NCBI GenBank assembly: GCA_003194525.1
Contig: NBIV01000278.1
Span: 56,908-120,907 of the forward strand
Origin: Gracilariopsis chorda
Taxonomy: Eukaryota > Rhodophyta > Florideophyceae > Gracilariales > Gracilariaceae
Direction: 5' to 3'
Length of the DNA stretch: 64,000 bases
The translations under genes were made by a program, and so were the position numbers. The notes beneath the pieces are model-generated. The model searched no databases. It saw nothing but the letters and a program-made list of their open reading frames with translations, and had not been told where the DNA came from. Below are positions 34,219 through 45,800 of this stretch, piece by piece. How positions within the stretch are numbered: the first letter of the stretch is position 1; each line of letters starts with the position of its first letter.

Positions 34219-37200
34219 ATGGATTCATTCGGTGGCATCAAGATTGAAAAGTTGGGCGAGGATAACTTCCATGTATGGAAGCAAAAGGTTGAGTTGCTGC
34301 TTGCACTCAAGGACCTCGATGACCATCTTGAATCAACCAGGCCTACGGACGATGACGAGTTGTCAGCATGGAAGAAGAAAGACGCCAAGTCCAGGGCTGT
34401 TATTGGTCTCATCATCAGTGATGAGCATTTGGACCATGTGAGGGATACCGAGAATGCTGCGGAAATGTGGAAAGCCATTTGCGATGTGTTCCAGCGTAAA
34501 ACGCTGCTCAACCGAATCAATGCAAGACGTGCCTTCTACACAGCCAAGATGCGAGATGATGAGAAAATGTTACACTTTGTCAATCGTGTTCGTCATCTTG
34601 CATCGGATCTGAAGAGCATGGACGTAGTGGTTGAGGAAGAAGACATTGCTATGGCAATCCTATGTAGGCTACCAGACCGCTTCGAACACCTCATTGTCGC
34701 TATTGACACCACGATTGGTGATCGTAAACTCGATTTAGAGTTTGTGAAGAGTCATTTGCTGCAAGAGGAACAGCGAATGAACGATCGTGCCAAGGAGGAG
34801 TCCGGAAGTGACACGGCTTTGGTCGGTGCGCAGTCACAAAAGAAGTCCATGGTGTGCTACTACTGTGGTAAGAAGGGGCATATCCAGAGAAACTGTTTCA
34901 AGAGACAAAGTGATGAAGCTAGCAAAAAGCAGAGTGCTGCCGCAAACCCAGCTGTGCAGTCCGATCTCGGCAACGAGAAACGAGGATGTGACAGTGACTC
35001 TGACTTTGTTTGTCTCATTGCGACAGGTTCCGTGGAAGGAATATCAGTGACTGGATCATTGAATCTGGTGCCACCGCCCATATGACGTATGACGAGTCCA
35101 TGTTTGACAGTTATAGCAAAAGAGAGTCTGCCGGTGTGAGTATCGGCAATGACTCGAAGCTGGAGTCTCTTGGTCATGGCAGTGTCCACCTCGATCTCGC
35201 TGTTGAAGGGCGTAAGAGCAAGTGCCGGTTGGGTGAAGTAGTGCACGTACCGACTTTAAGGTATCATCTGCTGTCAGTATCTGCGATGTGTGACCTGGGT
35301 GCGCGAGTGGTGTTTGACAAAACCAAAGTATGTGTATACAAAGGCAACACCATGATCGCCCAGGGCCGTCGCATCAAAGGACTGTACTACCTATGTACCG
35401 CGATTGAAGTACCAGAAGACATGGACAACGCACTTGTGACTGACCTGTCACTATGGCATGCTCGAATGGCTCATGTGAATGTGGATGGTATCAAACATAT
35501 GGCTCGTAACGGTGTTGTGTCAGCGCTGAATGTGGACTTGAATCAATCGATGGATGTGTGTGACTCTTGTGTAGTGGGAAAATCTACACGTGCTCCAACT
35601 CCCAAGCAAGGGGGGGAACGGGCTTTGCATCCGTTGGACCTAGTGCATTCGGACATTTATAGTCCAATCCAAGTAGGTTCCTTGGGAGGTTCACGCTACT
35701 TCGTCACATTCATCGATGATCACTCCCGTTTTTGCTTCTTGTACATGCTCAAGACCAAGGATGAGGTGTTCCACGTGTTCGTGAAGTGGCTCAAGATGGT
35801 TCAAAATCAGAGTGACCAACATGTGAAAAACATCACCCGTGAGTCTGTGCTACATGCGTTACGCACAGACAATGCTGGTGAATATGTGTCAAAGATGTTT
35901 TCACAAGAGCTTGAACGTCACGGTATTTAACATCAGCGAACGGTGCCTTACAATCCAAATCAGAATGGTCTGGCCGAACGGTTCAACCGAACACTCATGG
36001 ACTTGGTGAGATCGATGCTGCATCACAAGAAACTGCCAAAGAGCTTCTGGGCTGAAGCATTGAACGTTGCAGTCTATGTGCGCAATCGAGTCACCTGCAA
36101 GGCCCTTCCGAGTGACGTGACACCACTCGAGATGTGGAGTGGATATGAACCTGACTTGAGCAATCTGCGTGTGTTTGGTAGCCGGTGCTGGTACAAAGTG
36201 GTGGACGACAAGCTGAAGAAGCTGGAGCAACGTGCCGTGGAGGCGATCTTTATTGGGTACACATCTGGATCGAACGGTTATAAACTGTGGGATGCGCAAA
36301 AGAAGAAGGGGTTTGTGTCGAGCGATGTGAGGTTTGACGAATGTAGTGGTTCAGATCAAGGTACTGACCACGTTGATGATGACGACTATGCTGAGATCGA
36401 CATCTCGGACAAGCCGAAATCAAACATCACCTCCACCTCTACTACACCCACCGATGCTGCCCAAATTGAACCCGCTGCACCAGATACTGCACCAGAAGAA
36501 GCTTCAGGCAGTGGCCACGATGAGCCCACAGCTCAGACAGAAGTTGAGCCAGACGTACCAGATCCACCACCACTTCGGAGATCCACTCGTGAGCGTAGAG
36601 CGCCTACCTCGTGGTGGCGCGGAACTGCCCTACTCACTGCCAGTGATGACATCCCATCCTCATACTCGGATGCGGTGTCACGTCCTGATTCAGAAGCGTG
36701 GACCAAGGCCATGAACAGTGAGTATGAGTCTCTGATGGAGCATGACACATGGGAGTTAGTGCCAAGGCCAGCTGACAGCAACGTGATATCATCCAAGTGG
36801 TTATTTGTGCAAAAATATGAGGCTGGCGACAACGATGAACCGACAGTGAGGTACAAGGCTCGTGTGGTGGCTCGAGGGTTTCTGCAGATTGAAGGTGTAG
36901 ACTTCTCCGAGACGTATGCACCAGTGGTCAAATTCACATCCATTAGAATGATTCTGTCCATTGTAGCAGTGCAGAACTATCATCTGCACCAGATGGATGT
37001 GAAAACTGCATTCTTGAATGGCGACCTGGAAGAGACTGTGTACATGGAGCGGCCGGACGGATTCATCAAACCTGGGAACGAGGACTTGGTATGCCTTCTC
37101 AAGAAAGCCATCTATGGGCTACGACAGGCATCAAGGCAGTGGTTTGCAAAGATGTACTTGTTCCTCGTGGGTTGGATGGGTCTGAAGTCAAACGTTGCAG

Positions 37201-38240
37201 ACGAGTGCGTCTACACCGGAGAGGTACTGGGAGCGCTTGTGATCATTGCTCTTTATGTGGACGACTTGCTCAACGCGAGTCCAAGTATGGAGACAATGAA
37301 TCGCGTAAAGCGTGAACTGTCAAAACGTTTTCAGATGAAGGATGTCAGTGAAGCGCGCATGGTACTTGGGTTCGAGATCCATCGTGATCGATCCAAAAGA
37401 CTGCTGTACCTGACACAGTCTGCATACACGCGTAAGGTCTTAGAACGTTTTGGCATGTTGCAGTGCAAACCAATGGACACTCCCATGGACTCCGGTGCTG
37501 ACCTCACTAAGGTAGAAGAGGCTCTGACGAACATCCCCTATCGCCAGGTGATCGGTTGTCTGATGTATCTCTCTGTTGGGGCTCGACCGGACATCTCGTT
37601 TGCAGTGTCCAAGCTAGCCAAGTATGTCGAGAAACCTGGAGAGACTCATTGGAAAGCGGTCAAGCGTGTTCTGCGTTACCTCAATGGCACTCGCTCCCTC
37701 GGACTTACTTATGGCACCAGGACTGATACTCAGCTGTATGGATACGTAGACTCTGACTGGGCAGGTGATACATCCAACCGCAAGTCCACCAGTGGGTATG
37801 TGTTCATGATGTGCGGTGCTCCTGTGTCTTGGAGCTCGCGCCAACAGGAAGTAGTTGCATTGTCTAGCACTGAGGCTGAGTATGTGAGTCTGTGCAGTGA
37901 GACGAAGGAAGCGATCTGGCTGAGACGACTGTAGAGTGGCATTGGCAACGCAAGTGGACTACACGTGGATGAGTCAGTGACGCTAATGGTTGAGCCCACA
38001 ACTGTGTACGTGGACAACCAAGGTTTCATCGACCTTGCTCGAAATGGAGTTGTGAACAAGCGTACTAAGCACATTGATATTCGCTTTCACTTCACCAGAG
38101 AGGCTCTACGCGACAAAGCCGTCCAGTTGCAGTACTGTTCCACGGAAGACATGGTGGCCGATATGCTGACGAAAGCGCTCGGTCGAGTCAAGCTGGCAAG
38201 GTTCCGTGGTGACTGTGGCTTGATCCCCTTAGACCCTTGA
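34219..38240 (+). pseudogene. gag-pol of A4, disrupted
   Basis: It is collinear with the 1341-residue A5 polyprotein. Breaks are a one-base loss near 35040 between gag and protease, a TAA near 35928 (GAA in A5) in the integrase core, and a TAG near 37932 (a Trp codon in A5) in RNase H. Individual changes also hit conserved positions: the protease motif reads ESG where A5 has DSG, and LLNAS follows YVDD. The reverse transcriptase YVDD itself is intact. No functional polyprotein can be produced. Confidence 0.9.
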
Positions 38241-38260
38241 AGTCAGTGACAGAGGATGGG

Positions 38261-39021
38261 TGTTGGCAGTAATACCTGTGCTGTCACTGAAAACCAAATG
38301 TTCCGGGGAGCATGGGCTGTTTTAGAGGGTACCTCTGCAAAAGCACATATGCGCGTGTGCGCCAACCCGACGTGAAACTGGTTTCTGATTGGCTACTGCA
38401 AATGTACATATGCAACGTGGTGCGTACAAGTGGTATGGCATAACTGGATTGGTTGGACACACCCACGTGTCCAGCTACTACAGTGGTCACAGTGTACGTT
38501 GTGTGCAGGGGATACTGGTGAAATGGTTGACAACTGGTACAAGTGGTACAGCCGTGGTTGGTACAATGGTAAGGTGCGCATGCACTGTCAACAGGTTTAC
38601 ACATGCACGGGTATATTGATGACGTGGGTGTTGTGTGCATTGCCACATGATGACATGGCACTAACACCACAGGTTACGTGCCGACTTACCGTGATGTGTT
38701 GGCATGTGCTGGCGTGTGTTGGAGTCGTGAATTTGTGCCTTGTCATGGTCATGTGTATGCACGTAACTATTACGGAACGTTGGTGCGTTGGTGTGCATTG
38801 ATGTAATGAGGTTGTGCTGAGCTGGCTATGTCATGTTAGATGATGATTGGTAGTATTGACTGTCCCTGCTTAGTGGTTTAGGTTTTACTTGTAGTTGGTG
38901 TTCCCGCGCAATTCGAGTTTAGAGTGGTATATAAGATGTGTCTGAAGGACCTCCAAGTAAATCCAAGCTAGAGCTAACGAATTTCGCTTCCATCCCCTCA
39001 TCTTCCTTTCAACTTTCAACA
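38261..39021 (+). repeat. 3' LTR of A4 (761 bp)
   Basis: It is preceded by a degraded purine tract, agaggatggg (38251-38260). It has one copy of the 18 bp repeat, unlike the 5' LTR. A TATA-like TATATAAG lies near 38928. The last 12 bp, caactttcaaca, are also present in the D LTR sequence at 28752-28763, at the position where the D2 sequence resumes. Confidence 0.92.
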
Positions 39022-39549
39022 ATTCTGTGTGGCTGCACTGGTTTACAGGGACATCACGTTGCGGCAGACGTGTTATTGTTTGTGCCAGCACGTGCACCGC
39101 ACGCAATGGACTTAGGTTATCGATATGGATACAGTGTCATGTGAACTTGTGCATGGTCATGGTCATGATGACGCAAGTAAGTCATTATACAGGGCTGTGA
39201 CATGCTTCCATATTGTTGTCATGGTTGTTTCACTTACCGTGCTTCGTTGGCATGTGCTGGAATAATGTTATGCATGGTTGTAGTTAACTGTCATCAGTTT
39301 TTGCAACCCTTATTGTGTTATGTTTGAATATGATTGGTAGTACTGGCTGTCCGCATTTGATGGTTAGGGTTTTTCTTGTAGCTGTAGTGAACTTTAGTGA
39401 TGCTGTATAAGCTGCAGATGTTGCATCTCCAAGTAAAACACCCCAAGGCTGAAAACCTTCACTCTTGTTATTGTTTCATTCTTCTTTTTTGACTTCTGTC
39501 GAAACCCAACTTGAGTTATCATTATCATCAACATCAGTTATCAACTTCA
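39022..39549 (+). repeat. Partial LTR of D2
   Basis: It is nearly identical to 28764-29290 of D1 and ends TCAACTTCA before a PBS. The left part is replaced by the A4 LTR. Confidence 0.88.
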
Positions 39550-40205
39550 GGTTATGGGCCCAGAGCGTCGACATATTGCAGACGTCGCTCTTATCTAACT
39601 TTCATTTATTTTTGCGTGCGCGCGTAAGATCGAGCTGATATCCCGCAAGAGACCAGCAGGGGTCAACTGGTGAGAACATATCGCGCTTGTTAGTAACCTC
39701 CCTGGGACGTTCTCGTACGCATTGATCACCCTGCTCTTGAAGTGCACAGAGTAGGGCAGGTCGGAGAAAATCGTATCTCGCACCTGGAGTGAGCCACTAG
39801 AGTCCAGAGGTTCAACCCTTAGGGTAGCGGAGGTAGTTTCCCCTGTCAGTGCGCTCGCTTTTACGAAATGTCATCTCTTATTTTCTTTTCCGAGTGCGCT
39901 TCAGAGCCACTTGTGAGTATACTCCGGGTGTCCAGAACCTGAACTCCGCCCGTGATTCGCGTACCAGACGTGTCTGGACGAGCGTTGAGACTTGGTTTCA
40001 CGGTCTCCACTGGCGCCCTTGCTGTCGAGTGCTGGCATTACTCCACTCCAGTATTCATATATTAGTGTGATCTCAGCTGCAAGTTCTTGGCTGACCCTCC
40101 GATTCAGAACTTTCCCTCTCTTGGTAATCGGATTTTGAAAAGCATTGAGTCCCTCATTCTGCTTAGAAGTATATATTCATTGGTGTTTCAGATTCTTCTG
40201 GAAGT
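39550..40205 (+). other. PBS and untranslated leader of D2
   Basis: The PBS is at 39550-39563 and the conserved core at 39643-39857. It differs from the D1 leader by scattered substitutions only. Confidence 0.75.
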
Positions 40206-40264
40206 ATGTCTAACTCTGAAGTTGAGTCCGAAACCAACTCTGGTGTGAAAACGCGCTTTCATGG
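40206..40264 (+). pseudogene. First 20 codons of D2 gag
   Basis: ATG 40206 opens the same N-terminus as D1 gag. After codon 20 the sequence is replaced by the U5 terminus of a C LTR in minus orientation (TGATGTTGG). The rest of the gene is not in the window. Confidence 0.88.
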
Positions 40265-40975
40265 TGATGTTGGTAATGTTAGTTGGGCTACGGCGCATCT
40301 GTAGAACAAAGAAAGAAGAAAAAGAAGCAGTGAAGGTTGCCAGTCTTGGGGCGAGTTTACTTGGTAGTGCAACTTCAGCGTGTTATATAGCACCTCTACG
40401 TCACACTACAACTACAAGAAAACCCTATACCACTAAGTGGGGACACCCAATACTACCAATCATAAACAAACATAACACAATAAGGGTTGCACACACTGAT
40501 TACAGCCAAGTACAACCATGCATAACAACATAACAACACATTACAACAATGCAGACCAAGTGAACCAAGTAGCCAGCAACGCACAATAAGTGAACCGGAC
40601 ACGCCAACAATGTGCCAGCATGTTGCAGCACTGTATAAACACTTACTCGCATCATCATGACAATGACAAAGCACAACTACACATGCCACCGCATCCATGT
40701 ACATACCCTAGGTGTGTTGCGTGCATGGCACGTGCCTGCTTGCACAACCGCACACATGACATGTTGATGTTAGCACGTAGTCGAGTGCCGGGTAGTACTG
40801 GGACATCATGGTGCAACACTTGAAAACAAAGTTTCATATAACGGAGGGCTGTTTTTGGGACCTGCTTTACAAAAGCGCATATGCGTGTGTTCTCAAACCC
40901 AACGTGAAACGGGCATATGATTGGCTACTGCAAACACTCATATGCAACGTATTGGTTACAAGTGTTATGCATTCT

Positions 40976-41754
40976 TGTTGAAAGTTGAAAGGAAGTTGAG
41001 GGGATGGAAGGGAAGTTCGCCAGCTCTAGCTTGGATTTACTTGGAGGTCCTTCAGGCACATCTTATATACCACTCTAAACTCGAATTGCGCGGGAACACC
41101 AACTACAAGTAAAACCTAAACCACTAAGCAGGGACACTCAATACTACCAATCATCATCTAACATGACATAGCCAGCTCAGCACAACCTCAGTACACCAAC
41201 GCACACCAACGCACCAATGTTCTGTAATAGTTACGTGCATACACATGACCATGACAAGGCACAAATTCACGACTCCAACACACGCCAGCACATGCCAACA
41301 CATCACGGTAAGTCAACACGTTACGGTAAGTCCGCACGTAACCTGTGGTGTTAGTGCCATGTCATCATGTGGCGATGCACACAACACCCACGTCATCAAT
41401 ATACCCGTGCATGTGTAAACCTGTTGACAGTGCATGCGCACCTTACCATTGTACCAACCACGGCTGTACCACTTGTACCAGCTGTCAACCACTTCATCAG
41501 TATCCCCTGCACACAACGTACACTGTGACCACTGTAGTAGCTGGACACGTGGGTGTGTCCAACCGATCCAGTTATGCCATACCACTTGTACGCACCACGT
41601 TGCATATGTACATTTGCAGTAGCCAATCAGAAGCCAGTTTCACGTTGGGTTCGCGCACACGCGCATATGCGCTTTTGCAGAGGTACCCTCTAAAACAGCC
41701 CATGCTCCCCGGAACATTTGGTTTTCAGTGACAGCACAGGTACTACTGCCAACA
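40976..41754 (-). repeat. 3' LTR of A5 (779 bp)
   Basis: TGTTGAAAG to TACTGCCAACA. It matches 47045-47823 in every segment compared, including the lineage-specific changes cgttacggtaagtccgcacg. Confidence 0.95.
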
Positions 41755-41764
41755 CCCCCCCTCT
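41755..41764 (-). other. Polypurine tract of A5
   Basis: On the minus strand AGAGGGGGGG lies directly upstream of the 3' LTR. A4 has a T in the same tract. Confidence 0.85.
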
Positions 41765-41774
41765 GTCACTGACT

Positions 41775-44700
41775 TCAAAGGTCTAAGGGGAGCAAGCCAC
41801 AGTCACCGCGGAACCTTGCCAGCTTAACTCGACCGAGCGCTTTCGTCAGCATATCGGCAACCATGTCTTCCGTGGAACAGTACTGCAACTGGACGGCTTT
41901 GTCGCGTAGAGCCTCTCTGGTGAAGTGAAAGCGAATATCAATGTGCTTAGTACGCTTGTTCACAACTCCATTTCGAGCAAGGTCGATGCAACCTTGGTTG
42001 TCCACGTACACAGTTGTGGGCTCAACCATTAGCGTCACTGACTCATCCACGTGTAGTCCACTTGCGTTGCCAATGCCACTCCACAGTCGTCTCAGCCAGA
42101 TCGCTTCCTTCGTCCCACTGCACAGACTCACATACTCAGCCTCAGCGCTAGACAGTGCAACTACTTCCTGTTGGCGCGAGCTCCAAGACACAGGAGCACC
42201 GCACATCATGAACACATACCCACTGGTGGACTTGCGGTTGGATGTATCACCTGCCCAGTCAGAGTCTACGTATCCATACAGCTGAGTATCAGTCGTGGAG
42301 CCATAAGTAAGTCCGAGGGAGCGAGTGCCATTGAGGTAACGCAGAACACGCTTGACCGCTTTCCAATGAGTCTCTCCAGGTTTCTCGACATACTTGGCTA
42401 GCTTGGACACTGCAAACGAGATGTCCGGTCGAGTGCCAACAGAGAGATACATCAGACAACCGATCACCTGGCGATACGGGATGTTCGTCAGAGGCTCTTC
42501 TACCTTAGTGAGGTCAGCACCGGAGTCCATGGGAGTGTCCATTGGTTTGCACTGCAACATGCCAAAACGTTCTAAGACCTTACGCGTGTATGCAGACTGT
42601 GTCAGGTACAGCTGTCTTTTGGATCGATCACGATGGATCTCGAACCCAAGTACCATGCGCGCTTCACTGAGATCCTTCATCTGAAAACGTTTTGACAGTT
42701 CACGCTTTACGCGATTCATTGTCTCCATACTTGGACTCGCAATGAGCAAGTCGTCCACATAAAGAGCAATGATCACAAGCGCTCCCAGTACCTCTCCGGT
42801 GTAAACGCACTCGTCTGCGACGTTTGGCTTCAGACCCATCCAACCAACGAGGAACAAGTACATCTTTGCAAACCACTGCCTTGATGCCTGTCGTAGCCCA
42901 TAGATGGCTTTCTTGAGAAGGCATACCAAGTCCTCGTTCCCAGGTTTGATGAATCCGTCCGGCTGCTCCATGTACACAGTCTCTTCCAGGTCGCCATTCA
43001 AGAATGCAGTCTTCACATCCATCTGGTGCAGATGATAGTTCTGCACTGCTACAATGGACAGAATCATTCTAATGGATGTGAATTTGACCACTGGTGCATA
43101 CGTCTCGGAGAAGTCTACACCTTCGATCTGCAGAAACCCTCGAGCCACCACACGAGCCTTGTACCTCACTGTCGGTTCATCGTTGTCGCCAGCCTCATAT
43201 TTTTGCACAAATACCCACTTGGATGATATCACGTTGCTGTCAGCTGGCCTTGGCACTAACTCCCATGTGTCATGCTCCATCAGAGACTCGTACTCACTGT
43301 TCATGGCCTTGGTCCACGCTTTTGAATCAGGACGTGACACCGCATCGGAGTATGAGGATGGGACGTCATCACTGGCAGTGAGTAGGGCAGTGCCGCGCCA
43401 CCACGAGGTAGGCGCTCTACGCTCACGAGTGGATCTCCGAAGTGGTTGTGGATCTGGTACGTCTGGCTCAACTTCTGTCTCAGCTGTGGGCTCATCGTGG
43501 CCACTGCCTGAAGCTTCGTCTGGTGGAGTATCTGGTGCAGCGGGTTCAACTTGGGCAGCATCGGTGGGTGTAGTAGAGGTGGAGGTGATGTTTGATTTCG
43601 GCTTGTCCGAGATGTCGATCTCAGCATAGTCGTCATCATCAACGTGGTCAGTACCTTGATCTGAACCACTACATTCGTCAAACCTCACATCTCTCGACAC
43701 AACCACCTTCTTCTTTTGCGCATCCCACAGTTTATAACCGTTCGATCCAGTTGTGTACCCAATAAAGATCGCCTCCACGGCACGTTGCTCCAGCTTCTTC
43801 AGCTTGTGGTCCACCACTTTGTACCAGCACCGGCTACCGAACACACGCAGATTGCTCAAGTCAGGTTCATATCCACTCCACATCTCGAGTGGTGTCACGT
43901 CACTCGGAAGGGCCTTGCAGGTGACTCGATTGCGCACATACACTGCAACGTTCAATGCTTCAGCCCAGAAGCTCTTTGGCAGTTTCTTGTGATGCAGCAT
44001 CGATCTCACCAAGTCCATGAGTGTTCGGTTGAACCGTTCGGCCAGACCATTCTGATGTGGATTGTAAGGCACCGTTCGCTGATGTTCAATACCGTGACGT
44101 TCAAGCTCTTGTGAAAACTTCTTTGACACATATTCACCAGCATTGTCTGTGCGTAACGCATGTAGCACAGACTCACGTGCGGTAATGGTTTTCACATGTC
44201 GGTCACTCTGATTTTGAACCATCTTGAGCCACTTCACGAACACGTGGAACACCTCATCCTTGGTCTTGAGCATGTACAAGAAGCAAAAACGGGAGTGATC
44301 ATCGATGAATGTGACGAAGTAGTGTGAACCTCCCAAGGAACCTACTTGGATTGGACCACAAATGTCCGAATGCACTAGGTCCAATGGGTGCAAAGCCCGT
44401 TCCCCCCCTTGCTTGGGAGTTGGAGCACGTGTAGATTTTCCCACTACACAAGAGTCACACACATCCATCGATTGATTCAAGTCCACATTCAGCCCTGACA
44501 CAACACCGTTACGAGCCATATGTTTGATACCATCCACATTCACATGAGCCATTCGAGCATGCCATAGTGACAGGTCAGTCACAAGTGCGTTGTCCATGTC
44601 TTCTGGTACTTCAATCGCGGTACATAGGTAGTACAGTCCTTTGATGCGACGGCCCTGGGCGATCATGGTGTTGCCTTTGTATACACATACTTTGGTTTTG

Positions 44701-45800
44701 TCAAACACCACTCGCGCACCCAGGTCACACATCGCAGATACTGACAGCAGATGATACCTTAAATTCGGTACGTGCACTACTTCACCCAACCGGCACTTGC
44801 TCTTACGCCCTTCAACAGCGAGATCGAGGTGGACACTGCCATGACCAAGAGACTCCAGCTTCGAGTCATTGCCGATACTCACACCGGCAGACTCTCTTTT
44901 GCTATAACTGTCAAACATGGACTCGTCATACGTCATATGGGCGGTGGCACCAGAGTCAATGATCCAGTCACTGATACTTTCTTCCACAGAACCTGTCGCA
45001 ATGAGACAAACAAAGTCAGAGTCACTGTCACATCCTCGTTTCTCGTTGCCGAGATCGGTCTGCACAGCTGGGTTTGCGGCAGCACTCTGCTCTTTGCTAG
45101 CTTCGTCACGTTGTCTCTTGAAACAGTTTCTCTGGATATGCCCCTTCTTACCACAGTAGTAGCACACCATGGACTTCTTTCGTGACTGCGCACCGACCAA
45201 AGCCGTGTCACTTCCGGACTCCTCCTTGGCACGATCGTTCATTCGCTGTTCCTCTTGCAGCAAACGACTCTTCACAAACTCTAAATCGAGTTTACGATCA
45301 CCAATCGTGGTGTCAATAGCGACAATGAGGTGTTCGAAGCGGTCTGGTAGCCCACATAGGATTGCCATAGCGATGTCTTCCTCCTCAACCACTACGTCCA
45401 TGCTCTTCAGATCCGATGCAAGATGACGAACACGATTGATGAAGTGTAACATTTTCTCATCATCTCGCATCTTGGCTGTGTAGAAGGCACGTCTTGCATT
45501 GATTCGGTTGAGCAGCGTTTTACGCTGGAACACATCGCAAATGGCTTTCCACATTTCCGCAGCATTCTCGGTATCCCTCACATGGTCCAAATGCTCATCA
45601 CTGATGCTGAGACCAATAACAGCCCTGGCCTTGGAGTCTTTCTTCTTCCATGCTGACAACTCGTCATCGTCCGTAGGCTTGGTTGATTCAAGATGGTCAT
45701 CGAGGTCCTTGAGTGCAAGCAGCAACTCAACCTTTTGCTTCCATACATGGAAGTTATCCTCGCCCAACTTTTCAATCTTGATGCCACCGAATGAATCCAT
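41775..45800 (-). CDS. Gag-Pol polyprotein of A5, intact
   Basis: This 1341-residue copia polyprotein would assemble virus-like particles and copy and integrate element RNA. Gag occupies about 1-270, with a zinc knuckle C213-C216-H221-C226. The protease motif is DSG 282-284. The pre-integrase zinc residues include H414/H419 and C448/C451. The integrase triad is D479, D552, E588 with 35 residues between the last two. An acidic Ser/Thr-rich linker covers about 700-790. Reverse transcriptase has D928 in MDVKTAFLNGDL and YVDD at 1014-1017. RNase H has D1179, E1222, D1267 and D1288. The start ATG is conserved in A2 and A4. No break is visible, and the apparent LTR identity implies a recent insertion, so this is the best candidate for an active copy. 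Gag and pol share one frame, as in copia itself. Confidence 0.95.
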   Translation of the reverse strand: MDSFGGIKIEKLGEDNFHVWKQKVELLLALKDLDDHLESTKPTDDDELSAWKKKDSKARAVIGLSISDEHLDHVRDTENAAEMWKAICDVFQRKTLLNRINARRAFYTAKMRDDEKMLHFINRVRHLASDLKSMDVVVEEEDIAMAILCGLPDRFEHLIVAIDTTIGDRKLDLEFVKSRLLQEEQRMNDRAKEESGSDTALVGAQSRKKSMVCYYCGKKGHIQRNCFKRQRDEASKEQSAAANPAVQTDLGNEKRGCDSDSDFVCLIATGSVEESISDWIIDSGATAHMTYDESMFDSYSKRESAGVSIGNDSKLESLGHGSVHLDLAVEGRKSKCRLGEVVHVPNLRYHLLSVSAMCDLGARVVFDKTKVCVYKGNTMIAQGRRIKGLYYLCTAIEVPEDMDNALVTDLSLWHARMAHVNVDGIKHMARNGVVSGLNVDLNQSMDVCDSCVVGKSTRAPTPKQGGERALHPLDLVHSDICGPIQVGSLGGSHYFVTFIDDHSRFCFLYMLKTKDEVFHVFVKWLKMVQNQSDRHVKTITARESVLHALRTDNAGEYVSKKFSQELERHGIEHQRTVPYNPHQNGLAERFNRTLMDLVRSMLHHKKLPKSFWAEALNVAVYVRNRVTCKALPSDVTPLEMWSGYEPDLSNLRVFGSRCWYKVVDHKLKKLEQRAVEAIFIGYTTGSNGYKLWDAQKKKVVVSRDVRFDECSGSDQGTDHVDDDDYAEIDISDKPKSNITSTSTTPTDAAQVEPAAPDTPPDEASGSGHDEPTAETEVEPDVPDPQPLRRSTRERRAPTSWWRGTALLTASDDVPSSYSDAVSRPDSKAWTKAMNSEYESLMEHDTWELVPRPADSNVISSKWVFVQKYEAGDNDEPTVRYKARVVARGFLQIEGVDFSETYAPVVKFTSIRMILSIVAVQNYHLHQMDVKTAFLNGDLEETVYMEQPDGFIKPGNEDLVCLLKKAIYGLRQASRQWFAKMYLFLVGWMGLKPNVADECVYTGEVLGALVIIALYVDDLLIASPSMETMNRVKRELSKRFQMKDLSEARMVLGFEIHRDRSKRQLYLTQSAYTRKVLERFGMLQCKPMDTPMDSGADLTKVEEPLTNIPYRQVIGCLMYLSVGTRPDISFAVSKLAKYVEKPGETHWKAVKRVLRYLNGTRSLGLTYGSTTDTQLYGYVDSDWAGDTSNRKSTSGYVFMMCGAPVSWSSRQQEVVALSSAEAEYVSLCSGTKEAIWLRRLWSGIGNASGLHVDESVTLMVEPTTVYVDNQGCIDLARNGVVNKRTKHIDIRFHFTREALRDKAVQLQYCSTEDMVADMLTKALGRVKLARFRGDCGLLPLDL

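Larger units (their letters stand above)
32220..39021 (+). mobile_element. A4: family A element with two LTRs, degenerate
   Basis: It has the full structural layout, but the polyprotein is broken and the two LTRs differ in length (779 and 761 bp). The flanks (tagatac and attctg) give no target duplication. It is most likely a recombinant of two A insertions. Confidence 0.9.

Noticed and set aside
36533..36961. Long open frames antisense to A pol (also 43054-43629 and 43716-44114)
   Set aside because: They are shadows of the coding strand codon pattern in A4 and A5 and have no start context or domain of their own.
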